Below are positions 1 through 7,907 of a DNA stretch of 21,887 bases, piece by piece; position 1 is the stretch's first letter, and every line of letters starts with the position of its first letter. Origin of the DNA: an uncultured Solimonas sp. (GTDB lineage Bacteria; Pseudomonadota; Gammaproteobacteria; Nevskiales; Nevskiaceae); contig CAMLDZ010000050.1 of the NCBI GenBank assembly GCA_946478985.1, positions 1 to 21,887 of the forward strand, read 5' to 3'. Under the pieces are notes generated by a model. It saw nothing but the letters and a program-made list of their open reading frames with translations, did not search any database and had not been told where the DNA came from. A program made the translations under genes and the position numbers.

Positions 1-595
1 CGCCGGCCGGGCCGATCTCCGGCATGCCGAGACGGCCGTACATCAGGCCGTAGGCGAGCACGGTGTTGACGCCGAGCGCGACGACGCCGGCCACCAGCGA
101 CAGGCGCGTCAGCCCATGAGCGTCGGCGCCATTGCGCTGCACGAAGCTCAGGCAGAACGGCAACGGCGCCAGCAGCAGCGTATGCATGTAACCACGGGCA
201 AAGTCCTGCGTGGCCGTGTCCAGCGCCAGCAGACGCAGCACCGGCTCCCGGACCCACCACAACAGCGCGATCCAGCCCAGGCCAGCCAGCAGCGCGAACA
301 GCAGCGCGCCGCGCAGGAATGCGCCGATCTCGGCGAGCGGCCGCTGCGCGCCGCGCGCCTGCGCGACGATCGGCGACACCGCCATCAGCAGGCCGGAGAA
401 GAACACGAACATCAGGAAGAACACATTGGCGCCGACCGCCACTGCCGCCAGCTGCGCGGCGCCCAGGCGGCCGGCCAGCACCGTGTCGACGGCACTCATG
501 CTGACAAAGCTGATCTGCGCCGCGGCAATCGGCCAGGCCAGGCGGCAATACTCGCGCGCTTCGTCGCGGAAGCTGCGGCTGAAAAGGGCGGACAT
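1..595 (-). CDS. MATE family multidrug/Na+ efflux pump, N-terminal part (runs off left edge)
   Basis: The minus strand reads from an ATG at 593-595 (first residues MSALFSRSFRDEAREYCRLA) without a stop to the window edge, giving about 198 visible residues. MATE pumps export drugs or metabolites across the inner membrane using a Na+ or H+ gradient, and full proteins have 12 helices and about 450 residues. The visible part has the family pattern: a short cytoplasmic start, a helix ending in SAVDTVLAGRLGAAQLAAVA, a hydrophobic helix with FFSGLLMAVSPIVAQARGA, and further helices around residues 95-115, 135-155 and 165-185. The RLGAAxLAAVAxG stretch is typical of NorM-like members. No good Shine-Dalgarno sequence precedes the ATG. 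It is probably a gene separate from the downstream-facing PutA, with 135 bases between them. Substrate cannot be told from the sequence. Confidence 0.85.
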   Translation of the reverse strand, partial: MSALFSRSFRDEAREYCRLAWPIAAAQISFVSMSAVDTVLAGRLGAAQLAAVAVGANVFFLMFVFFSGLLMAVSPIVAQARGAQRPLAEIGAFLRGALLFALLAGLGWIALLWWVREPVLRLLALDTATQDFARGYMHTLLLAPLPFCLSFVQRNGADAHGLTRLSLVAGVVALGVNTVLAYGLMYGRLGMPEIGPAG

Positions 596-730
596 GGTCG
601 GCAGCGCAGCCCGCACCGGGGCTCAGGTACGGGAAAAGACGGATGGATGATCGGGCGGCACCCGAAAGGCCGCGTAGTCTGCGCAGTGACGGCCGACAAC
701 GCCAGCGGGAAAACCCCTCGGAGACGCGAC

Positions 731-3700
731 TCAGTCGCGCTGGGCCAGCAGGCCGGCGTTGCCGCCCACCGCCGTCGTGTTCACGCACAGGGCGCGCTCG
801 GTGACGAAGCGCAGCAGATAGTGCGGGCCGCCGGCCTTGGGCCCGGTGCCGGACAGGCCCTCGCCGCCGAACGGCTGCGAGCCGACCACGGCGCCGGTCA
901 TGCTGCGGTTGACATAACAGTTGCCGACGCGCGCGCGCGCCTGCACCTGTCGCCAGGTCGACTCGATGCGCGTGTGCACACCCAGCGTCAAGCCGTAGCC
1001 GCTGGCGTTGATGGCGTCGATCACGGCATCGAGCTGTGCGGCTGGATAACGGATCACGTGCAGCACCGGCCCGAAGGGCTCCTCGCCGATCTCGGTGGTC
1101 GCCTGGATCTCGATTGCGGTCGGCGCGACGAAATGGCCGCGGGCGGCGACGTCGTCGGCCAGCGGCGCGGCGGCAATCAGCCGGCCGATGGCGCGCATGC
1201 CCGCGAGGTGCGCGTCGATCCGCGCCTTGGCCTCGGCATCGATCAGCGGGCCGAGGTCGGTCGACAGCAAGGCCGGATCGCCGACGACCAGTTCCTGCAT
1301 CGCGCCGGCGAGGATTTCCAGCGTGTGCGTGGCGATATCGTCCTGCAGGTACAGCACCCGCAGCGCCGAGCAGCGCTGTCCGGCGCTATGAAATGCAGAG
1401 CGGATGACATCGCGGACGAGTTGTTCGGGCAGCGCCGAGGAGTCGGCGATCATCGCATTGAGCCCACCCGTCTCGGCGATCAGCGTGGCGATCGGCCCCT
1501 CGCGCGCCGCCAGGCTGCGATGGATCCGCTGCGCGACCTCGAACGAGCCGGTGAAGGCCACACCGGCGATCTGCGGCGCCGCGCACAGCGCGGCGCCGAG
1601 TTCGCCCTCGCCCAGCAGCAGTTGCAGGACGTCGGCCGGGACGCCGGCGCCGTGCAGCAGATCGACCGCCTGCATCGCGATCAGCGGCGTCTGCTCGGCC
1701 GGCTTGGCGATCACGCTGTTGCCGCACAGCAGGGCTGCGGCGATCTGCCCGCAGAAGATCGCCAGCGGGAAATTCCACGGTGAAATGCAGGCGAACACGC
1801 CGCGGCCGTGCAATTGCAGTTCGTTGTACTCGCCGGTGGGCCCCGGCAGCGGCTGCGCGGCGCCGAGCAGTTGCACGGCCTGCGCGGCGTAGTAGCGCAG
1901 CAGGTCGGTGGCCTCGCGCACTTCGGCCAGCGCATCGGGCAGAGTCTTGCCGGCCTCGCAGACCAGCAGTTGCATGAACAGCGGCCGCGCGGCTTCGAGC
2001 CGGTCTGCGGCTTGCTGCAGGATCTGCGCACGCTCGTGCGCGGCGACGGCGTTCCAGCGCGGCTGCGCCGCGCGCGCGGCGTCCAGCACCGCCGGCAGGC
2101 CGGCCGGATCGAAGCGCTCCCAGTGACCCGGCGTGCGCCGCCGGTCGGACGGATTTTCGATCGCCTGGCGGGCGCCGTCCGGCAGGGGCAGCGCGCTGCG
2201 CGAGCGGGCCAGCGCCGGTGCCTGCACCTCTTGCAACTGCTGCGCGAGTTCGCGCATCGCCGCTTCGTCGGCGAAGTTGAGGCCGCGCGAGTTGCGCCGC
2301 TGCGCGCCGTAGAGATCAACCGTCAGGGGCAGCCGCGGATGCGAGGCCGCGCCCTGCTCGACGCAGACCACCCGGGGATCGGCGACCAGCTGCTCGGGCG
2401 GCAGGCGCTCGTCGAAGATGCGATTGACGAACGAGGTATTGGCGCCATTCTCGAGCAGGCGCCGCACCAGATACGGCAGCAGGTCCGCATGACTGCCGAC
2501 TGGCGCGTAAACGCGGCACGGCAGCTTGATGTCAGCACGCACCTGGGCATGCAGGGCTTCGCCCATGCCGTGGAGCCGTTGCAACTCGAAGCCGCCGAGA
2601 TCGTCGCCGGCCAGATCGATAAGCGCAGCGATCGTCTGCGCGTTGTGCGTCGCCAGCATCGGATAGAAGCGGTGGCGCGCGTCGAGCAGATGCCGCGCGC
2701 AGGCCAGGAAGGCAACGTCGGTGTTCACCTTGCGCGTGAATACCGGGTAATGCGCCAGGCCCTGTTCCTGCGCGCGCTTGATCTCGGTGTCCCAGTACGC
2801 GCCCTTGACCAGTCGCACGGCGATGCGCCGGCCTTCGCCGCGTGCCAGTTCGGCCAGCCAGTCGATCACCGACAGCGCGCGTTTCTGGAAGGCCTGCACC
2901 GCCAGTCCAAAACCTTCCCAGCCGTCGAGCGCCGCATCCGGATAGACCGCGGCGAAGATGTCCAGCGACAGCTCCAGGCGATCGGCCTCCTCGGCGTCGA
3001 CGGTGAGACCGATGCCCTGTTCGCGCGCCAGCCGCGCCAGCGCCAGCAGGCGCGGCGCGAGCTCGGCGAGCACACGGCGACGTTGCGCGAATTCATAACG
3101 CGGATGCAGCGCCGACAGCTTCACCGAGATGCCGGGCCGCGCCTCCGGCTGGCGGATCTTGCGCGCGCTGGCGCCGATCGCGATGATGGCCTTGGCGTAG
3201 GCCTCGAAATAGCGCTGCGCATCGGCAGCACTCAGCGCCGCCTCGCCGAGCATGTCGAAGGAATGCCGCTCGACGCTGCCGGCGCGAGCACGGCGCAAGG
3301 CCTCGCCGATGTCGCGGCCCATCACGAACTGCGCGCCCATCAGCCGCATGGCCTGGCGCACCGCGACGCGGATCACCGGCTCGGTCGAACGGTTGACCAG
3401 ACGGTTGAGGGCCGCGCGGAAATTGCCGGTGGTCTCCGGCGCCAGCTGGACGATGCGGCCGGTCAGCATCAGACCCCAGGTCGAGGCATTGACGAACAGC
3501 GAATCGCTGCGCCCCAGATGCGCCTCCCAGTCGGCGCCGGCCAGCTTGTCGGCGATCAGCTTTTCGGCGGTGTCGTCGTCGGGAATGCGCAGCAACGCCT
3601 CGGCCAGGCACATCAGCAGCACGCCTTCCTCCGACGACAGGTCGTACTGATGCATGAAGGCATCGAGCGTGGATTGCTGCTCGCGCTGCGCGCGCACCGC

Positions 3701-3883
3701 GCGGACCCAGCCGGCCGCCCGCACAGCCACCGCCTCACGCCGCGGCAGCGGCACCTCGGCGATGGTCAGCGCCTGGCGGACGACGGCGCGCTCGCTTGCC
3801 GCTTCCTGCGCGGTGATCGCGGCGCGGCGCGCCTCGCGCGCCGGCATCGGCTGCGCCCAGACATAACTTGCGCGTTCAGACAT
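731..3883 (-). CDS. putA: Bifunctional proline dehydrogenase / L-glutamate gamma-semialdehyde dehydrogenase (PutA, short form)
   Basis: This 1050-residue enzyme oxidises proline to pyrroline-5-carboxylate with FAD, then to glutamate with NAD+, passing the intermediate between two active sites. The start at 3881-3883 is chosen because an AGGGAA ribosome site precedes it by a few bases; the reading frame is open 22 codons further upstream. The proline dehydrogenase barrel covers roughly residues 110-520, with RLVKGAYWDTEIKRAQ near 357-372, LQRLHGMGE near 434-442 and YLVRRLLENGANTSFVN near 471-487. The aldehyde dehydrogenase part covers roughly 575-1030, with SPWNFPLAIF near 701, FTGS near 777, general-base Glu804 in ETGG and catalytic Cys838 in AGQRCS. 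E. coli PutA is about 1320 residues with an N-terminal ribbon-helix-helix repressor domain. Here the N terminus goes straight into the helical arm domain, so this copy is enzymatic only. It should be a peripheral inner-membrane enzyme feeding electrons to quinone. Confidence 0.96.
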   Translation of the reverse strand: MSERASYVWAQPMPAREARRAAITAQEAASERAVVRQALTIAEVPLPRREAVAVRAAGWVRAVRAQREQQSTLDAFMHQYDLSSEEGVLLMCLAEALLRIPDDDTAEKLIADKLAGADWEAHLGRSDSLFVNASTWGLMLTGRIVQLAPETTGNFRAALNRLVNRSTEPVIRVAVRQAMRLMGAQFVMGRDIGEALRRARAGSVERHSFDMLGEAALSAADAQRYFEAYAKAIIAIGASARKIRQPEARPGISVKLSALHPRYEFAQRRRVLAELAPRLLALARLAREQGIGLTVDAEEADRLELSLDIFAAVYPDAALDGWEGFGLAVQAFQKRALSVIDWLAELARGEGRRIAVRLVKGAYWDTEIKRAQEQGLAHYPVFTRKVNTDVAFLACARHLLDARHRFYPMLATHNAQTIAALIDLAGDDLGGFELQRLHGMGEALHAQVRADIKLPCRVYAPVGSHADLLPYLVRRLLENGANTSFVNRIFDERLPPEQLVADPRVVCVEQGAASHPRLPLTVDLYGAQRRNSRGLNFADEAAMRELAQQLQEVQAPALARSRSALPLPDGARQAIENPSDRRRTPGHWERFDPAGLPAVLDAARAAQPRWNAVAAHERAQILQQAADRLEAARPLFMQLLVCEAGKTLPDALAEVREATDLLRYYAAQAVQLLGAAQPLPGPTGEYNELQLHGRGVFACISPWNFPLAIFCGQIAAALLCGNSVIAKPAEQTPLIAMQAVDLLHGAGVPADVLQLLLGEGELGAALCAAPQIAGVAFTGSFEVAQRIHRSLAAREGPIATLIAETGGLNAMIADSSALPEQLVRDVIRSAFHSAGQRCSALRVLYLQDDIATHTLEILAGAMQELVVGDPALLSTDLGPLIDAEAKARIDAHLAGMRAIGRLIAAAPLADDVAARGHFVAPTAIEIQATTEIGEEPFGPVLHVIRYPAAQLDAVIDAINASGYGLTLGVHTRIESTWRQVQARARVGNCYVNRSMTGAVVGSQPFGGEGLSGTGPKAGGPHYLLRFVTERALCVNTTAVGGNAGLLAQRD

Positions 3884-4056
3884 CGCGTATTCCCTGGCAG
3901 GTCTTGTGTCCAACCTCTGATCGATGCTGCGTCGGCAATGTAGCGGCAAGCGGCGTGCCGGCGTGTGAACGTCCGGCGCCGCCCGTAGCCGTTCGCGCCG
4001 TCCTCATTGCAGGCGTTAAGCTTCGCGGCTGCTGATATTCCTCATCTTTGGACTCC
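3884..4056. promoter_or_regulatory. Divergent promoter region between putA and cutA
   Basis: These 173 bases separate the divergent starts of putA (-) and cutA (+), so both promoters should lie here. The cutA side has an AT-richer patch around 4031-4049 (GATATT at 4034-4039). I could not place a convincing -35/-10 pair for either gene. No repressor gene is adjacent, and the short PutA has no DNA-binding domain to act here. Confidence 0.4.
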
Positions 4057-4389
4057 ATGCTGGACACACCGACAATCGCCCTCACGCTGGTCAGCTGCCC
4101 TGCCGCCCAGGCGGACGCCCTGGCGCGCCAGCTGGTCGAATCGCGGCTGGCCGCCTGCGTCAGCATCGTGCCGGCGCTGCGGTCGATCTATCGCTGGCAG
4201 GGCGCGGTGGAGACGGCGGAGGAGTCCTTGCTGCTGATCAAGCATCCGCAGGCAGGTTTCGAGGCGCTGCGCGCCGCCGTGCTCGCTGCGCACCCCTACG
4301 AACTTCCCGAAATCATCGCGGTCCCTGTGAGCCAAGGCCACGCGCCTTATCTGGACTGGATAGTCGCCTCGTGTTCATACGCCGCCTGA
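4057..4389 (+). CDS. cutA: Divalent-cation tolerance protein CutA
   Basis: The gene encodes a 110-residue CutA1 protein, a small trimeric ferredoxin-like fold linked to copper/divalent metal tolerance; the biochemical role is still debated. The family signature is nearly complete: VSCPAAQADALARQLVESRLAACV at the N terminus, SIYRWQGAVE around residues 43-52, LLLIKHP near 58-63, and HPYELPEIIAVPVSQGHAPYLDW near the C terminus. Cysteines are at 14, 34 and 106. The ATG at 4057 is preferred. An in-frame TTG nine bases upstream (4048) is possible, and neither has a strong ribosome site. The 3' end overlaps the next gene's GTG start by 19 bases, implying co-transcription and translational coupling. 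A cutA-dsbD order is also found in E. coli, which supports the identification of the neighbour. Confidence 0.93.
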   Translation: MLDTPTIALTLVSCPAAQADALARQLVESRLAACVSIVPALRSIYRWQGAVETAEESLLLIKHPQAGFEALRAAVLAAHPYELPEIIAVPVSQGHAPYLDWIVASCSYAA

Positions 4390-4811
4390 TCGGCGCCGCG
4401 CTGCTGCTGATCAGCTGCAGCGCCGGCGCGCGTCCGCTCGACCGCATCGACGCCAACGCGCTGCTGCCGGCCACCGAGGCGTTCGTGCTGCTGCCGCTGG
4501 AGCGCAGCGCGCAGACGCTGAAGCTGAGCTGGAACATCGCGCCCGGTTATTACCTGTACCGGCCGCGCATACGCGTTGAGCTGCTGGCGCCCAGCGCCAT
4601 CGGCCTGCAGGCGATCGAGTTACCGGCGGGCAGCGCGCACGAGGACGAGTTCTTCGGCAAGGTCGAGATCTACCGCGGCCTGCTCGAAGCCCGCGTGCCT
4701 CTGTCAGCGACGCCGCAGCAGCCGCTGCGCGTCCGCATCCGATTCCAGGGTTGCGCCGACACCGGCGTCTGCTACCCGCCGCAGACCGTCGTGCAGACGC
4801 TGGCGCCCTGA
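4371..4811 (+). CDS. Stand-alone DsbD N-terminal (alpha) domain protein, exported
   Basis: The 146-residue product starts with GTG at 4371 inside the end of cutA. A short basic start and hydrophobic core (MFIRR, then LIGAALLLIS) form an export signal. LISC at 13-16 would also satisfy a lipobox, so it may be a lipoprotein rather than cleaved after SAGA at 20. The rest matches the periplasmic alpha domain of the thiol-disulfide transporter DsbD: SWNIAPGYYLYRPRI near 53-67, DEFFGKVEIYRG near 92-103 and the redox pair Cys128/Cys134 in QGCADTGVCYPP. Full DsbD is about 565 residues, with eight membrane helices and a C-terminal thioredoxin domain. Here the frame stops right after the alpha domain with no remnant of the membrane part. 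The alpha domain normally passes electrons to DsbC, DsbG or CcmG. The partner that reduces this one is not in the window. Confidence 0.85.
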   Translation: MFIRRLIGAALLLISCSAGARPLDRIDANALLPATEAFVLLPLERSAQTLKLSWNIAPGYYLYRPRIRVELLAPSAIGLQAIELPAGSAHEDEFFGKVEIYRGLLEARVPLSATPQQPLRVRIRFQGCADTGVCYPPQTVVQTLAP

Positions 4812-4833
4812 AGCCTCCATTTCGATCATCGCC

Positions 4834-5355
4834 ATGCGCAAAACCATCGTTTTCATCCTGCTCGCCGCCATCGGCGTCGCCGCCGGCATATTCACCTACC
4901 GACAGTTCGTGACGCCGCATCTGCAGCAGGTGGTGACGGCGGCGCCGCCGATCCGCTTCACCACGATCGACAACAAGACGCTGACGCTGGAGTCGCTGCG
5001 CGGCCACTGGGTGCTGATCAACTTCTGGGCCTCATGGTGCGCGCCGTGCATGGACGAGCTGCCGCATCTGGTCGCCGCGCAGTCCAACTACGGGGCGCTG
5101 GGCCTGCAGATCATCGGCCCGGCGCTCGATGAGCCGGACGCGGTCAAACCGATGCTGACGCGCTTTCACATCAATTATCCGGTGACCGCCGACATGGCCG
5201 GCGGCGACGCCGCCATGCGCGCGCTCGGCAACGAACAGGGCGCGCTGCCGTTCTCGGTGCTGGTCGATCCCGAAGGCTTCGTCGTGCAGCGCGTGCTCGG
5301 CGGCATGAGCGCCGACGAGCTGCGCGGGATGCTGGAGCAGCACATCCGGCGCTGA
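4834..5355 (+). CDS. Membrane-anchored TlpA/ResA-type thioredoxin
   Basis: The 173-residue protein has an uncleaved-looking N-terminal membrane anchor (residues 4-20), then a TlpA-like thioredoxin fold in the periplasm. The redox motif is WCAPC with Cys69 and Cys72, preceded by GHWVLINFWAS. The cis-proline loop is in GALPFSVLVDPEG near residues 147-159. Such proteins reduce disulfides in cytochrome c maturation (CcmG/ResA) or protect other periplasmic thiols. The ATG at 4834 lies 22 bases after the stop of the DsbD-alpha-like gene, so they form one operon. The natural reading is that the two exported redox domains work together in place of a whole DsbD. Whether it acts as a cytochrome c maturation factor or as a general reductase cannot be told from sequence; no ccm genes are nearby. 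Confidence 0.9.
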   Translation: MRKTIVFILLAAIGVAAGIFTYRQFVTPHLQQVVTAAPPIRFTTIDNKTLTLESLRGHWVLINFWASWCAPCMDELPHLVAAQSNYGALGLQIIGPALDEPDAVKPMLTRFHINYPVTADMAGGDAAMRALGNEQGALPFSVLVDPEGFVVQRVLGGMSADELRGMLEQHIRR

Positions 5356-5367
5356 ACCCTTCGGGGC

Positions 5368-5389
5368 CGGCAATTTCACCGAAATGCCG
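5368..5389 (+). terminator. Weak hairpin after the TlpA gene
   Basis: CGGC-A-ATTTC pairs with GAAAT-GCCG around a three-base ACC loop, nine pairs with one bulged A, starting 13 bases after the stop. No T-run follows, so it is a poor intrinsic terminator and may only protect the transcript end. Confidence 0.3.
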
Positions 5390-5426
5390 CCAACGTGTAG
5401 GCAACTGCTTTCAACTGACCGCCCGC

Positions 5427-5455
5427 TTGTATTCGGCCGGGTCTAGGCTCAGAAT
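5427..5455 (+). promoter_or_regulatory. Possible promoter for aroQ-accB-accC
   Basis: TTGTAT (5427-5432) and CAGAAT (5450-5455) are spaced by exactly 17 bases and lie 38 bases before the aroQ start. Each box matches the sigma-70 consensus only in part, so this is a candidate and not a firm call. Confidence 0.22.
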
Positions 5456-5493
5456 CGCCGCTCTTACAACGAGAAGCCGAAGCGAGACCTCGC

Positions 5494-5940
5494 TTGAGCC
5501 ACCTGCTGCTGATCAACGGCCCGAACCTGAACCTGCTCGGGACGCGCGAGCCTGGCGTCTATGGCCATCGCACGCTGGCCGACATCGAGCGCGATCTGGA
5601 CACGCAGGCCAGCGCCCTCGGCCACCAGCTGGCGGTCTTCCAGAGCAACCACGAAGGTGAGCTGGTCGACCGCATCCAGCAGGCGCGCAGCCAGGGCGTG
5701 GACTTCATCCTGATCAATCCGGGCGCCTATACGCATACCAGCATCGCGCTGCGCGATGCCTTGCTCGGCGTCGGCATCCCGTTCATCGAAGTGCACCTCT
5801 CGAACGTGCACGCGCGGGAAGCCTTCCGCAAACACTCTTACCTGTCCGATATCGCTTTGGGCGTGATCTGCGGATGCGGGGCGCTGGGTTATCGGCTCGC
5901 CCTGCTCGCCGCGGACGAACGCCTTTCTACAAAAGCCTGA
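5494..5940 (+). CDS. aroQ: Type II 3-dehydroquinate dehydratase
   Basis: The 148-residue enzyme dehydrates 3-dehydroquinate to 3-dehydroshikimate in the shikimate pathway; the type II form is a cytoplasmic dodecamer. Motifs are clear: [20 protein letters not shown], with the active-site lid and Tyr23; [13 protein letters not shown] near 50-62; [12 protein letters not shown] near 72-83; and [20 protein letters not shown], with the catalytic His101. The frame has no ATG in the right place. TTG at 5494 is the best start because it gives the canonical N terminus and is preceded by a purine-rich stretch (GAAGCGAGA). Rare TTG initiation may limit output. It is followed after 20 bases by accB, the arrangement common in gammaproteobacteria. 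Confidence 0.95.
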   Translation: MSHLLLINGPNLNLLGTREPGVYGHRTLADIERDLDTQASALGHQLAVFQSNHEGELVDRIQQARSQGVDFILINPGAYTHTSIALRDALLGVGIPFIEVHLSNVHAREAFRKHSYLSDIALGVICGCGALGYRLALLAADERLSTKA

Positions 5941-5942
5941 AC

Positions 5943-5958
5943 ATCCCTGGGGAGGGAT
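5943..5958 (+). promoter_or_regulatory. Hairpin enclosing the accB ribosome binding site
   Basis: ATCCCT (5943-5948) and AGGGAT (5953-5958) are perfect complements around a GGGG loop. The accB Shine-Dalgarno sequence GGGGAGG lies inside this structure, two bases before the ATG. Folding would make the site less accessible, so it may tune accB translation. The stem is only six pairs. Confidence 0.45.
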
Positions 5959-5960
5959 CA

Positions 5961-6419
5961 ATGGATTTACGCAAGATCAAGACGCTGATCGACCTCGTCG
6001 AGCAGTCCGGCATCTCTGAGCTGGAAGTGCGCGAAGGCGAGGAATCGGTGCGCATCAGCCGCCAGACCACGGCCGTGCCGGTGCAGGCGCTCTACGCACC
6101 GCAGCCGGCGGCCATAGCCGCGCCGTCGGCGCCGGCAGCCGCTCAGGCCGCGGCGCCGGTCGCAGCGGTGGCGGCGCCGGACAATCGCCATATCGTCCGC
6201 GCGCCGATGGTCGGCACCTTCTACCGTTCGCCGTCGCCGGGCGCCAAGGCTTTCGTCGAAGTCGGTCAGACGGTCAAGGCCGGCCAGGTGCTGTGCATCA
6301 TCGAGGCCATGAAGATGCTCAACCAGATCGAGGCCGACAAGGCCGGCGTCGTGGTCGAGATCTTCGCCGAGAACGAGAAGGCGGTGGAGTTCGACCAGCC
6401 GCTGTTCGCCATCGAGTGA
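5961..6419 (+). CDS. accB: Biotin carboxyl carrier protein of acetyl-CoA carboxylase
   Basis: The 152-residue protein carries the biotin that shuttles CO2 between biotin carboxylase and carboxyltransferase in the first step of fatty acid synthesis. Residues 1-33 form the conserved N-terminal segment ([20 protein letters not shown]). An Ala/Pro-rich flexible linker runs about 45-75. The biotinyl domain fills 76-152 with the biotinylated Lys118 in [12 protein letters not shown]. The domain ends correctly at FDQPLFAIE. The ATG at 5961 has a strong GGGGAGG ribosome site, which sits in a small hairpin. It is co-transcribed with accC 58 bases downstream. AccB levels are known to control the operon in E. 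coli, so translational control here would be reasonable, but that is inference. Confidence 0.97.
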   Translation: MDLRKIKTLIDLVEQSGISELEVREGEESVRISRQTTAVPVQALYAPQPAAIAAPSAPAAAQAAAPVAAVAAPDNRHIVRAPMVGTFYRSPSPGAKAFVEVGQTVKAGQVLCIIEAMKMLNQIEADKAGVVVEIFAENEKAVEFDQPLFAIE

Positions 6420-6443
6420 AATGACATGGCACATCAGACCTGT

Positions 6444-6473
6444 GTTCCGCCATTGAATAAGGCCTGACGGAAC
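6444..6473 (+). promoter_or_regulatory. Inverted repeat overlapping the accC ribosome binding site
   Basis: GTTCCG (6444-6449) and CGGAAC (6468-6473) are complementary with an 18-base spacer. The downstream arm contains the likely Shine-Dalgarno bases ACGGAA, four bases before the accC ATG. The large loop makes it weaker than the accB hairpin. Confidence 0.3.
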
Positions 6474-6477
6474 GGCC

Positions 6478-7839
<1,362 letters not shown>

Positions 7840-7860
7840 TCGCCAGCCCTGGCTGAAATA

Positions 7861-7890
7861 AAAAGACCGGCTTTGCGCCGGTCTTTTTTT
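7861..7890 (+). terminator. Strong rho-independent terminator after accC, possibly bidirectional
   Basis: AAAAGACCGGC (7861-7871) pairs perfectly with GCCGGTCTTTT (7877-7887) around the loop TTTGC, followed by a continuing T-run to 7890. The A-run on the left side (from 7858) becomes a T-run on the opposite strand. The same hairpin can therefore also terminate the convergent phosphatase gene, whose stop is at 7908. Confidence 0.92.
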
Positions 7891-7907
7891 GCCGCGCGCG
7901 GCGGCAC

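Noticed and set aside
658..678. Hairpin GCGGC...GCCGC between putA and the MATE gene as a terminator
   Set aside because: Only five or six pairs, and no T-run on the putA-reading strand.
1808..3943. A 711-codon open frame antisense to putA
   Set aside because: It is Arg/Gln/His/Ala-rich with no domain, and it exactly shadows a clear PutA. Long antisense frames are expected in GC-rich DNA with strong third-position GC.
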